A stretch of DNA of 12,918 bases from the NCBI GenBank assembly GCA_025656435.1, contig JAHXHT010000042.1, positions 1-12,918 of the forward strand. The letters run 5' to 3'. Positions 6,883 to 12,918 of this stretch are shown piece after piece. Position 1 is the stretch's first letter. Each line of letters opens with the position of its first letter. The notes beneath the pieces are model-generated. The model saw only the letters and a program-made list of their open reading frames with translations. It ran no database searches and was not told the origin of the DNA. This DNA is from Candidatus Thiodiazotropha sp. (ex Gloverina cf. vestifex) (GTDB lineage: Bacteria > Pseudomonadota > Gammaproteobacteria > Chromatiales > Chromatiaceae). Position numbers and translations under genes: made by a program.

Positions 6883-7107
6883 ATGGCGCGTTTTTTTCGT
6901 CGTAAGAAATTTTGCCGCTTCACAGCAGAAGGCATTACAGATATCGATTACAAGGATCTGAATCTGCTCAAGGCATATGTTAGTGAGAGTGGCAAGATTG
7001 TCCCAAGCCGTATTACGGGAACCAAGGCAAAATATCAACGTCAGCTGGCGAGCGCTATCAAGCGTGCCCGCTATCTCGCGTTGCTGCCTTACACTGATCA
7101 GCACTAA
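6883..7107 (+). CDS. rpsR: Small-subunit ribosomal protein bS18
   Basis: bS18 is the 30S platform protein that dimerises with bS6 on 16S rRNA. The 74-residue product aligns nearly residue for residue with E. coli S18: the basic start MARFFRRKKFCRF, IDYKDLNLLKAYVSESGKI in the middle, then VPSRITGTKAKYQRQLA and the C-terminal KRARYLALLPYTDQH. A Shine-Dalgarno AGAGGA ends eight to nine bases before the ATG. It lies immediately after rpsF in the ribosomal operon. A run of seven T (6891-6897) occurs at codons 3-5 without disrupting the frame. Confidence 0.98.
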   Translation: MARFFRRKKFCRFTAEGITDIDYKDLNLLKAYVSESGKIVPSRITGTKAKYQRQLASAIKRARYLALLPYTDQH

Positions 7108-7135
7108 GGGAGCTATTGAATAACCGGACAGCGGC

Positions 7136-8050
7136 ATGAAAAGATTGGCATCCTTTGTGATGCAGGGGCTTTCCCAGTCAGTCATGGTAACTTCCGTACT
7201 GGCAATGCTCTCCCTGATCTTCCCGTTGATCGGCATACTCAGCACGGCAAGTGTGGGCTTGGTAAGTCTGCGTCAAGGGGGAAAAGCCGGTGCCATGACG
7301 GCTGCTGGATCTACCCTGGCATGCGGTTTACTGATGTTCCTGATCTTTGGGAATCCGTTGCCGGCCATGGGCTTTCTACTTTTGCAGTGGTTGCCCATCG
7401 GGTTACTCGCGTTATTTCTGCGCAATAGTCGCTCGTTGGCCCAGACGACTCAGATCAGTCTCGGATTCGGGCTACTGATCGTATTGGGGCAGTATGTCAG
7501 CCTGGGGAATCCTGCCGAGTTTTGGCGAGAGCAGTTGGAGCCGATGGCTCAGCGCTTTGTGGAAGCGGGTTTATTCAATCAGGCACAGAGTGTCGAGGCG
7601 ATCAACCAGCTTTCGGTCGTGATGTATGGCGTGGTCGCAGCGGGTTTTCTGCTACAGCTACTGCTGAGTCTCTATGTGGCTCGCTGGTGGCAGGCACTGC
7701 TCTACAATCCCGGGGGTTTCGCCACTGAGTTTCAGCAGTTGCGGTGCCACAAAGCTTTAGGGTTACTGGGTGCTGCTGTATTGACGCTATGGCTGATTCC
7801 CGGCATGGCACTGTCTGAGGTAGTTAGCTGTCTGGGCGCTGTCGTCTTGCCGGCTTTCCTGCTGCAGGGACTGGCTGTCGCCCATAGTGTGTTCGGTAAA
7901 CTGAAAAGCCCGTTGAATTGGTTGGTTGCAACCTATGTGTTGCTCCTGGTGTTCATGCCGCAGATGGCGATGGTACTGGTAACCATTGGTCTGTTGGATG
8001 TTTGGCTCGATTTTCGCGCCCGCTATCCAGGCAAACTTGATAGTGGATGA
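7136..8050 (+). CDS. DUF2232 / YybS-like integral membrane protein of unknown function
   Basis: A 304-residue, very hydrophobic protein with roughly eight predicted membrane segments (around 12-40, 55-75, 77-95, 105-122, 160-182, 207-228, 229-255 and 262-290). The charged, non-membrane part at about 125-155 may face one side of the membrane. It has no catalytic motif I can recognise and no cleavable signal peptide. Its place between rpsR and rplI, and its profile, match the DUF2232 family commonly found at this locus in non-enteric gammaproteobacteria, so the linkage is conserved although the function is not known. The Shine-Dalgarno before ATG 7136 is weak (GGACAGCGG). The start overlaps the stop of a possible eight-codon upstream frame, so translation may depend on coupling. 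Expression at ribosomal-operon level would be surprising for such a protein, and the weak site may reduce it. Confidence 0.85.
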   Translation: MKRLASFVMQGLSQSVMVTSVLAMLSLIFPLIGILSTASVGLVSLRQGGKAGAMTAAGSTLACGLLMFLIFGNPLPAMGFLLLQWLPIGLLALFLRNSRSLAQTTQISLGFGLLIVLGQYVSLGNPAEFWREQLEPMAQRFVEAGLFNQAQSVEAINQLSVVMYGVVAAGFLLQLLLSLYVARWWQALLYNPGGFATEFQQLRCHKALGLLGAAVLTLWLIPGMALSEVVSCLGAVVLPAFLLQGLAVAHSVFGKLKSPLNWLVATYVLLLVFMPQMAMVLVTIGLLDVWLDFRARYPGKLDSG

Positions 8051-8132
8051 GTTGATGTTGTCACGATCATCTTGGCCATAAGGCTGGATGGCGGGGCATT
8101 GAAAAGATTTGACCTATACGAAGGTGATTACA

Positions 8133-8582
8133 ATGGAAATTATTCTGTTGCAGAAAGTGGATAACCTGGGTGATCTGGGTGAAAAGGTAAACGTTAAGAA
8201 CGGTTTCGGACGTAACTTCCTGATTCCCTCTGGGAAAGCTGCGCCGGCTACGGAAGAGAACCTGAAAGTGTTCGAAGCCCGCCGTGCTGAACTCGAGAAG
8301 GAGGCATCCGAAAAGCTGGCTGCCGCTGAAGCTCGCAAGGCGAAGCTGGACGGTCTTGAAGTCAGTGTCAGCTGTAAGTCGGGAGAAGAGGGACGCTTGT
8401 TCGGTTCCGTGGGGACCAGTGATATCTCCAAGGCTGTTATAGGCGCGGGTATTGAGTTGGAGAAGAAAGAGGTCATGCTGCCAAATGGCCCGTTTCGTAT
8501 CACTGGCGAGTATGATGTCGACATTCACTTGCATGCAGACGTCAACGCGGTCGTCAAGCTGGCCATCGTCCCTGAAGAGTAA
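8133..8582 (+). CDS. rplI: Large-subunit ribosomal protein bL9
   Basis: bL9 binds 23S rRNA at the base of the L1 stalk and reaches out from the 50S subunit, helping maintain reading frame. The 149-residue product equals E. coli L9 in length. It has the N-terminal RNA-binding domain (MEIILLQKVDNLGDLGEKV, then NGFGRNFLIPSGKA at 27-40), a long connecting helix rich in Glu, Lys and Ala (about 41-75), and the C-terminal domain with GRLFGSVGTSDI and LPNGPFRITGEY. ATG 8133 is favoured by AAGGTG (8121-8126) six bases upstream and by the standard start of the family; an upstream TTG at 8109 would add eight residues not seen in L9. It is the last gene of the rpsF operon and is followed by a strong hairpin. 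Confidence 0.98.
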   Translation: MEIILLQKVDNLGDLGEKVNVKNGFGRNFLIPSGKAAPATEENLKVFEARRAELEKEASEKLAAAEARKAKLDGLEVSVSCKSGEEGRLFGSVGTSDISKAVIGAGIELEKKEVMLPNGPFRITGEYDVDIHLHADVNAVVKLAIVPEE

Positions 8583-8605
8583 CTACTCTGCGGTGATCGG
8601 CCCAT

Positions 8606-8639
8606 AAGCCTCGACGGTATTACCTGCCGTCGGGGCTTT
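8606..8639 (+). terminator. Intrinsic terminator of the rpsF-rplI operon
   Basis: AAGCCTCGACGG (8606-8617) pairs with CCGTCGGGGCTT (8627-8638) over 12 positions with one G-T wobble, around a nine-base loop. The 3' side ends in CTTT, followed by CATGTT. The stem begins 24 bases after the rplI stop codon. The U tract is short, but the stem is long and GC-rich. The A-rich left end makes weak activity on the other strand possible. Confidence 0.75.
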
Positions 8640-8885
8640 CATGTTCACGGATCCCAAGTGCTGGTGAACCGCCAGGATTACGCATTGTGATGCGATTCCG
8701 CTATCAAGAATACACGTTGTTAACGATAAGACGCTCATTTTGGGTGAGATATTGGCTTTGATGTCCATTTCTATCCTGATAGATCGGGTGCCTTGTTTGA
8801 GATCTGCTCTCTTTACCATACCGAGTCTGTCCCTTATGCTAGCTCATCCCAGGATCATCTTGCTTAAGGCCTGTTGACGAACTCC
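8640..8885. other. Noncoding stretch between the rplI terminator and dnaB
   Basis: No plausible gene lies here; the 78-codon open frame on the minus strand runs through the rplI terminator and resembles nothing. The stretch carries several small inverted repeats: GTTCAC/GTGAAC (8643-8669), CGCAT-TGTG-ATGCG (8681-8694) and CGTT/AACG (8715-8725). Their role is unknown. The right-hand part carries the candidate dnaB promoter. Confidence 0.5.
8812..8840 (+). promoter_or_regulatory. Candidate sigma-70 promoter for dnaB-alr-radA
   Basis: TTTACC (8812-8817) and TATGCT (8835-8840) are 17 bases apart, each matching four of six consensus positions. Transcription would begin near 8847, about 40 bases before the dnaB ATG. 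A promoter is expected here because a terminator precedes it, but this pair is only moderate. Confidence 0.35.
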
Positions 8886-10292
8886 ATGTCAGAAACCGCA
8901 TACCCAGACGATATCCCGACCTATCCTGATCTGGATACCCAGGCCATCAAGATGCCGCCACATTCGATACAGGGCGAGCAATCGGTTTTGGGTGGTCTGA
9001 TGCTCGACAATACCGCTTGGGAGAAGGTAGCTGATCAAGTACTGGAAACAGATTTTTACCGCAAGGAGCACCGACTGATTTTCAATGCCATCGCCGCCCA
9101 AGCGGATGAGGGGCAACCCTTTGATGTGGTGACTCTGGCTGAGCATCTCGAGCGTGGTGGAGAGCTGGAAACCACAGGCGGATTGCCCTACCTGGTCAGG
9201 TTGGCGGAGGAGACGCCCAGCGCAGCCAACATCAAATCCTATGCCACCATCGTGCGCGAATATTCGGTGATGCGTCAGCTGATCTCCGTCAGCACCGATA
9301 TTGCCGAAAGTGCCTATCACCCCCAAGGGCGTAAATGTGCAGAACTGCTCGACGATGCGGAGCGCAAGGTCTTCGAGATCGCTGAGCAGACCAGTCGTGG
9401 TGGCGGTGGTTTCAGCCCGATCAAGACGTTGTTGACACAAGCGGTCGATCGTATCGAGACCCTGTTTCAACAGGACGAACCCCTCACGGGTGTCAGCACA
9501 GGATTTACCGATTTTGACCAGATGACATCCGGTCTGCAGCATGCGGATCTGGTTATCGTGGCCGGTCGTCCCTCCATGGGTAAGACCACCTTTGCCATGA
9601 ATATCGCCGAAAATGTGGCAATCCAGGGAGGCAAGCCGGTGGCGGTCTTCAGTATGGAGATGCCCGGTGACTCCCTGGCTATGCGTATGATGTCCTCCTT
9701 GGGTCGTATCGACCAGTTGCGGGTGCGTACCGGCAAGCTCGAAGATGACGAGTGGCCCAGGCTCTCCTCGGCGGTCAGCATGTTGGCTGAGACCCGTCTC
9801 TACATTGACGACACCCCGGCACTCTCTCCAACTGAAGTACGTGCCCGTGCCCGCCGTCTGAAGCGTGAACACAGTGACCTGGGCCTGATCATCATCGATT
9901 ATCTGCAGTTGATGCAGGCGCCGGGAGAAGGTGATAACAGGACCAACGAGATTTCTGCCATATCCCGTTCCCTGAAGGCTCTGGCCAAGGAACTGGACGT
10001 GCCGGTTATCGCACTCTCCCAGCTCAATCGCAGTCTGGAGCAGCGTACCAACAAGCGCCCGATCATGTCGGATCTGCGCGAGTCCGGCGCCATCGAGCAG
10101 GATGCGGATCTGATTGTCTTTATCTATCGAGATGAGGTCTACAACGAGGACAGCCCTAGCAAGGGTGTTGCCGAGATCATCATCGGCAAACAGCGGAATG
10201 GCCCCATTGGCACAACCCGCCTTACCTTCCTGGGCAAGTACACCAAGTTCGAAAACTATATCGACAACGTCTATAACGACGAGGGCTATTGA
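8886..10292 (+). CDS. dnaB: Replicative DNA helicase DnaB
   Basis: DnaB is the hexameric 5'-3' helicase that unwinds the replication fork, is loaded at the origin and recruits primase. The 468-residue product, close to E. coli's 471, has the N-terminal domain (about 20-120, starting PPHSIQGEQSVLGGLM), a linker and the RecA-like motor. Walker A is GRPSMGKT (227-234), the catalytic glutamate is E258 in FSMEM, and Walker B is LIIIDYLQLM (334-343). SQLNRSLEQR and DLRESGAIEQDAD follow intact, with no intein. The start is uncertain: ATG 8886 gives MSETAY, but the only Shine-Dalgarno, TTAAGG (8864-8869), fits TTG 8874 better (four bases away, adding four residues). The gene avoids TTA, CTA and TCA codons almost entirely after codon 2, typical of a well-expressed gene. 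Its stop overlaps the alr start. Confidence 0.97.
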   Translation: MSETAYPDDIPTYPDLDTQAIKMPPHSIQGEQSVLGGLMLDNTAWEKVADQVLETDFYRKEHRLIFNAIAAQADEGQPFDVVTLAEHLERGGELETTGGLPYLVRLAEETPSAANIKSYATIVREYSVMRQLISVSTDIAESAYHPQGRKCAELLDDAERKVFEIAEQTSRGGGGFSPIKTLLTQAVDRIETLFQQDEPLTGVSTGFTDFDQMTSGLQHADLVIVAGRPSMGKTTFAMNIAENVAIQGGKPVAVFSMEMPGDSLAMRMMSSLGRIDQLRVRTGKLEDDEWPRLSSAVSMLAETRLYIDDTPALSPTEVRARARRLKREHSDLGLIIIDYLQLMQAPGEGDNRTNEISAISRSLKALAKELDVPVIALSQLNRSLEQRTNKRPIMSDLRESGAIEQDADLIVFIYRDEVYNEDSPSKGVAEIIIGKQRNGPIGTTRLTFLGKYTKFENYIDNVYNDEGY

Positions 10293-11389
10293 TGGGCTAT
10301 GCCCCGCAGGCAGTGATCGATCATGCCGCTCTGCGCCACAATCTTCAGCAGGTGCGTCACTCTGCACCGGCTAGCCGCATTTGGTCTGTCATCAAGGCCG
10401 ATGCCTATGGGCATGGGATCGAACGGGTTGCAGGTGCCCTGCTTAACACTGACGGTTTTGCTGTAGCCCGGATCGACGAGGCGCTAAACCTCAGGCAAGG
10501 TGGTTTCGATCACCCGATAATGATTATGGGAGGCTGCTATACGCAAGAGGTGCTGATGCTGGCAGCTCGAAATGATTTTGAAGTCACCGTCCATGACAAC
10601 CAGCAGCTCTCTCTGTTCGATGCGCTCTCTCCCGGCACTCACCTAGCGGTCTGGCTCAAGGTGGATACGGGTATGCATCGTCTAGGATTTCCCCTTGATC
10701 ACATCGACCAAATTATAGATCGACTGAGGGCTCACCCCTACGTAAAACAACTCAATCTTATGACACATCTGGCGAATGCGGATGATCGTGGGGACAGTGC
10801 CACTCAGACCCAGTTGGCACATTTCGATTCCCTCCCGCTGCATGCCTTCTCCCAATGCTCAATCGCCAACTCGGCTGGGGTGTTGGGATTTAGGGAATCA
10901 CATCGGGATTGGGTGCGCCCCGGCATCATGCTCTATGGTGTCTCACCGTTTGTCGGTAGCTCTGCCGATGATGAGGGCCTGCAACCAGTGATGACACTAC
11001 GCAGCCGTGTGATCGCTGTCAGACAGTGCCAGCAGGGTGACCGTATCGGTTATGGTGGAGCCTATGAATGTCCTGAAGCTATGCCGGTAGTGGTTGTTGC
11101 TGCAGGATATGGAGATGGCTATCCCCGGCATGCGGTAGAAGGTACGCCGGTCCTGGTAGAAGGGCGACGCCTGCCGCTCATCGGCAGAGTCTCCATGGAT
11201 ATGATTACGCTGGACGCCAGAGACTACCCGTCGGTAAAAGTGGGCGATGAGGTAGTACTCTGGGGTCGGGGATTGCCGGTGGAGGAGGTCGCCAAAAAGG
11301 CGGGTACCATTGGCTATGAGCTGCTCTGCGGTGTGACTTCTCGGGTCAATTTTATCGATCAGAATGTAGACGAGGATAAGGAGATCTGA
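10292..11389 (+). CDS. alr: Alanine racemase, PLP-dependent
   Basis: Alr interconverts L- and D-alanine in the cytoplasm and supplies D-alanine for peptidoglycan. The 365-residue product has the N-terminal TIM barrel with the PLP lysine K35 in VIKADAYGHG (33-42). RPGIMLYG (209-216) contributes to phosphate and cofactor binding. The C-terminal beta domain carries the second catalytic base, Y254 in RIGYGGAY, plus GYGDGYPR (272-279) and GRVSMDM (298-304). The length is normal. ATG 10292 is preferred over the adjacent TTG 10289; GAGG (10281-10284) lies seven bases upstream. The ATG overlaps the dnaB stop (TGATG) and the gene's own stop overlaps radA, so all three are probably translated from one message. 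This is the biosynthetic Alr type next to dnaB, not a periplasmic catabolic racemase, as it has no signal peptide. Confidence 0.96.
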   Translation: MGYAPQAVIDHAALRHNLQQVRHSAPASRIWSVIKADAYGHGIERVAGALLNTDGFAVARIDEALNLRQGGFDHPIMIMGGCYTQEVLMLAARNDFEVTVHDNQQLSLFDALSPGTHLAVWLKVDTGMHRLGFPLDHIDQIIDRLRAHPYVKQLNLMTHLANADDRGDSATQTQLAHFDSLPLHAFSQCSIANSAGVLGFRESHRDWVRPGIMLYGVSPFVGSSADDEGLQPVMTLRSRVIAVRQCQQGDRIGYGGAYECPEAMPVVVVAAGYGDGYPRHAVEGTPVLVEGRRLPLIGRVSMDMITLDARDYPSVKVGDEVVLWGRGLPVEEVAKKAGTIGYELLCGVTSRVNFIDQNVDEDKEI

Positions 11390-12771
11390 TGGCTCAGGGC
11401 GGGAAGAAAACAGCCAAATCTCTCTATGCCTGCAGTGCCTGTGGCGCCACCTTTCCCAAGTGGGCAGGCCAATGTTCCGAGTGTCAGGCCTGGAATGTGC
11501 TGGAGGAGAGCCTTGCGCCGGTATCGAGCGGTAATTCATCCGGTCGTTTCGCCGGTTATGCCGGAGACGGGGGCAGCAACACTGTCTTGATGCTGACAGA
11601 AGTGGAGGTGGAACGAGAGGCTCGTGCACCCACCGGCAGCAGTGAACTGGATCGAGTGCTGGGTGGCGGCTTGGTTGATGGCTCAGTCGTGCTAATCGGC
11701 GGAGATCCAGGTATTGGTAAATCGACACTATTGATACAGACCCTGGCCAGACTCTCCCACGGAATACGGACCCTCTATGTCTCCGGTGAGGAATCACCAC
11801 GTCAGATCTCTTTGCGAGCCCAGCGGCTGGGCCTGCCGGCTGAGGAGTTGCGGCTGTTACCGGAGACCTGTGTGGAGCGGATTATTGCCAATGCTGAGCG
11901 GGAACGTCCACAGGTGATGGTGGTCGATTCCATCCAGACCATGTACACCGAGCTATTGCAGTCAGCACCCGGTTCAGTCTCTCAGGTACGTGAGGCCACC
12001 GCCCAGTTGGCACACTTTGCCAAACGCAGTGGTACGGCGGTATTTCTGGTAGGCCACGTGACGAAGGAGGGTAACCTGGCGGGGCCTCGGGTGCTGGAGC
12101 ATATGGTCGATACGGTACTCTATTTCGAGGGTGAAGCGGGCAGTCAATTCCGTCTGATTCGGACGATAAAAAACCGCTTTGGCGCTGTTAACGAATTGGG
12201 CATGTTTGCCATGACGGATAAAGGTTTGAAGGAGGTCAGTAATCCCTCAGCCATATTTCTTTCACGACAGGCAGAATCCGTCCCGGGCAGTGTTATCCTG
12301 GTGACACGTGAAGGCACGCGCCCACTGTTGGTGGAGGTGCAGGCGCTGGTCGATGAGAGTCCGTTGGCAAATCCTCGCCGGGTAACATTAGGGCTTGATC
12401 AGAACAGGCTCTCCATGCTGTTGGCCGTGTTGCACCGTCATGCAAGTGTCGGTATGTTCGATCAGGATGTCTATGTCAACGTGGTGGGTGGGGTACGCAT
12501 CACAGAAACGGCTGCGGATCTTGCCGTGCTCATGGCGGCCTTATCGAGCTTCCGGGATCGACCACTGGATCGTGGACTGGTGGTCTTCGGAGAGGTGGGG
12601 CTGACAGGAGAAATCAGACCGGTTCCCAATGGCCAGGAGCGCCTTAGAGAGGCGGCTAAACATGGCTTCCAGCGGGCCATTGCGCCCAAAGCGAATCGCC
12701 CGAAGCAGGGCGTGGAGGGGATGGAGGTGATTGCTGTGGAAAGTCTGTCTGATGTGCTGGCGGAATTTTAA
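11389..12771 (+). CDS. radA: DNA repair protein RadA (Sms)
   Basis: RadA is a RecA-related ATPase that acts with RecA in recombination, processing branched intermediates and extending strand exchange. The 460-residue product has the usual layout. An N-terminal C4 zinc finger uses C15, C18, C29 and C32 (CSAC and CSEC). The RecA-like core has Walker A GGDPGIGKST (104-113), Walker B VMVVDSIQTM (176-185) and the RadA-specific KNRFG motif (261-265). A C-terminal Lon-protease-like domain spans about 290-460 and serves as a structural scaffold in this family. The start ATG overlaps the alr stop by one base and has a strong AAGGAG (11378-11383) five bases upstream. The linkage to alr suggests co-transcription with dnaB and alr. 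No terminator with a T run follows. Confidence 0.97.
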   Translation: MAQGGKKTAKSLYACSACGATFPKWAGQCSECQAWNVLEESLAPVSSGNSSGRFAGYAGDGGSNTVLMLTEVEVEREARAPTGSSELDRVLGGGLVDGSVVLIGGDPGIGKSTLLIQTLARLSHGIRTLYVSGEESPRQISLRAQRLGLPAEELRLLPETCVERIIANAERERPQVMVVDSIQTMYTELLQSAPGSVSQVREATAQLAHFAKRSGTAVFLVGHVTKEGNLAGPRVLEHMVDTVLYFEGEAGSQFRLIRTIKNRFGAVNELGMFAMTDKGLKEVSNPSAIFLSRQAESVPGSVILVTREGTRPLLVEVQALVDESPLANPRRVTLGLDQNRLSMLLAVLHRHASVGMFDQDVYVNVVGGVRITETAADLAVLMAALSSFRDRPLDRGLVVFGEVGLTGEIRPVPNGQERLREAAKHGFQRAIAPKANRPKQGVEGMEVIAVESLSDVLAEF

Positions 12772-12785
12772 CTACCTGAAGGCCG

Positions 12786-12807
12786 CGCCCTATCAGGGTC
12801 GATAGCG
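12786..12807. other. Small bulged hairpin downstream of radA
   Basis: CGC (12786-12788) and TATC (12791-12794) pair with GATA (12801-12804) and GCG (12805-12807), leaving a two-base CC bulge and a six-base loop. No T run follows on the plus strand; instead there is a run of A (12812-12817). It may be a weak transcript end or chance. The rest of 12772-12896 holds no gene I can support. Confidence 0.3.
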
Positions 12808-12896
12808 ACTCAAAAAAGAACAGCAGACTATCCTAGGGAAGCTCTGAACGAATCGTTTGTCAGCGAACGTTTCCTCTCGCTTGCTTCAAAACTGCC

Positions 12897-12918
12897 ATGA
12901 GCGAAGAAAAACAGTGCA
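12897..12918 (+). CDS. Possible start of a downstream gene, cut by the window end
   Basis: ATG at 12897 opens a frame reading MSEEKQC before the window stops. The composition suits a gene start, but no Shine-Dalgarno is visible in the 20 bases before it. I recall radA being followed by a PilZ-domain gene in Pseudomonas, which would be compatible, but seven residues cannot identify it. Confidence 0.25.

Noticed and set aside
6891..6897. T7 run in rpsR as a possible programmed frameshift
   Set aside because: The zero frame is a complete, normal S18 and the run simply encodes part of the conserved RFFR start.
6690..7245. Minus-strand frames rich in Ser, Gly and Asp or in Pro and Val opposite the rpsF tail
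   Set aside because: They are mirror images of the low-complexity Glu/Pro/Ser codons, not independent genes.
8109..8132. Upstream TTG start for rplI
   Set aside because: The AAGGTG site and family alignment both support ATG 8133.
8583..8819. A 78-codon minus-strand frame between rplI and dnaB
   Set aside because: Its 3' part is the antisense of the rplI terminator hairpin, it has no convincing ribosome site, and it has no recognisable similarity.
8889..10367. A 492-codon open frame on the minus strand across dnaB
   Set aside because: It is in codon register with dnaB and stays open only because dnaB lacks TTA, CTA and TCA codons there. The product resembles no family and the sense gene is unmistakable.
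10997..11800. A 267-codon minus-strand open frame across alr and radA
   Set aside because: It overlaps two well-supported genes and its translation is low-complexity, with many His, Arg and Ser residues and no recognisable domain.
12786..12817. Intrinsic terminator for radA
   Set aside because: The hairpin is weak and is followed by A residues rather than T on the transcribed strand, so it lacks the terminator signature in this direction.
1..12918. Mobile elements, CRISPR arrays, tRNA or rRNA genes, or a new defence or biosynthetic system
   Set aside because: No transposase, integrase, target-site duplication, regularly spaced repeat or tRNA-like cloverleaf was seen. Nearly all the sequence is assigned to well-known housekeeping genes.

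Overview
This window looks like an ordinary housekeeping stretch of a gammaproteobacterial chromosome of moderate GC content. The proteins resemble those of free-living or symbiotic Chromatiales-type gammaproteobacteria, but a genus cannot be fixed from the sequence alone. The order rnr, rlmB, rpsF, rpsR, DUF2232 membrane protein, rplI, dnaB, alr is the arrangement I recall from Pseudomonas and relatives. It differs from enteric bacteria, which carry priB between rpsF and rpsR. Here radA follows alr directly.

Layout: (1) 100-2082, minus strand, a CPA2-type cation/proton antiporter with a C-terminal nucleotide-binding RCK module, transcribed divergently from everything else. (2) 2267-5319, RNase R and the 23S rRNA methyltransferase RlmB, overlapping by one base. 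(3) 5362-6111, an exported outer-membrane beta-barrel protein inserted between rlmB and rpsF, followed by two consecutive stem-loops, the second terminator-like. (4) 6288-8638, a ribosomal protein operon with a recognisable sigma-70 promoter, a structured leader, rpsF, rpsR, a DUF2232 membrane protein, rplI and a strong terminator hairpin. (5) 8639-8885, a noncoding stretch with short hairpins and a possible promoter. (6) 8886-12771, dnaB, alr and radA, each overlapping the next by one base. (7) 12772-12918, a short noncoding stretch and possibly the first codons of another gene.

Functionally the genes cover RNA decay and quality control (rnr), ribosome maturation and structure (rlmB, rpsF, rpsR, rplI), chromosome replication (dnaB), peptidoglycan precursor supply (alr) and recombination repair (radA). 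Cation homeostasis and an outer-membrane protein sit on the flanks. The most interesting signals are regulatory: an rpsF leader hairpin that can fold with CCG in a bulge, as expected for S6:S18 autoregulation; a stringent-type promoter; an unusually long acidic S6 tail encoded partly by a hexanucleotide repeat; and alternative hairpins downstream of the antiporter gene. I saw no mobile element, CRISPR array, tRNA, rRNA, phage gene or defence system, and nothing that convincingly forms a new multi-gene system.
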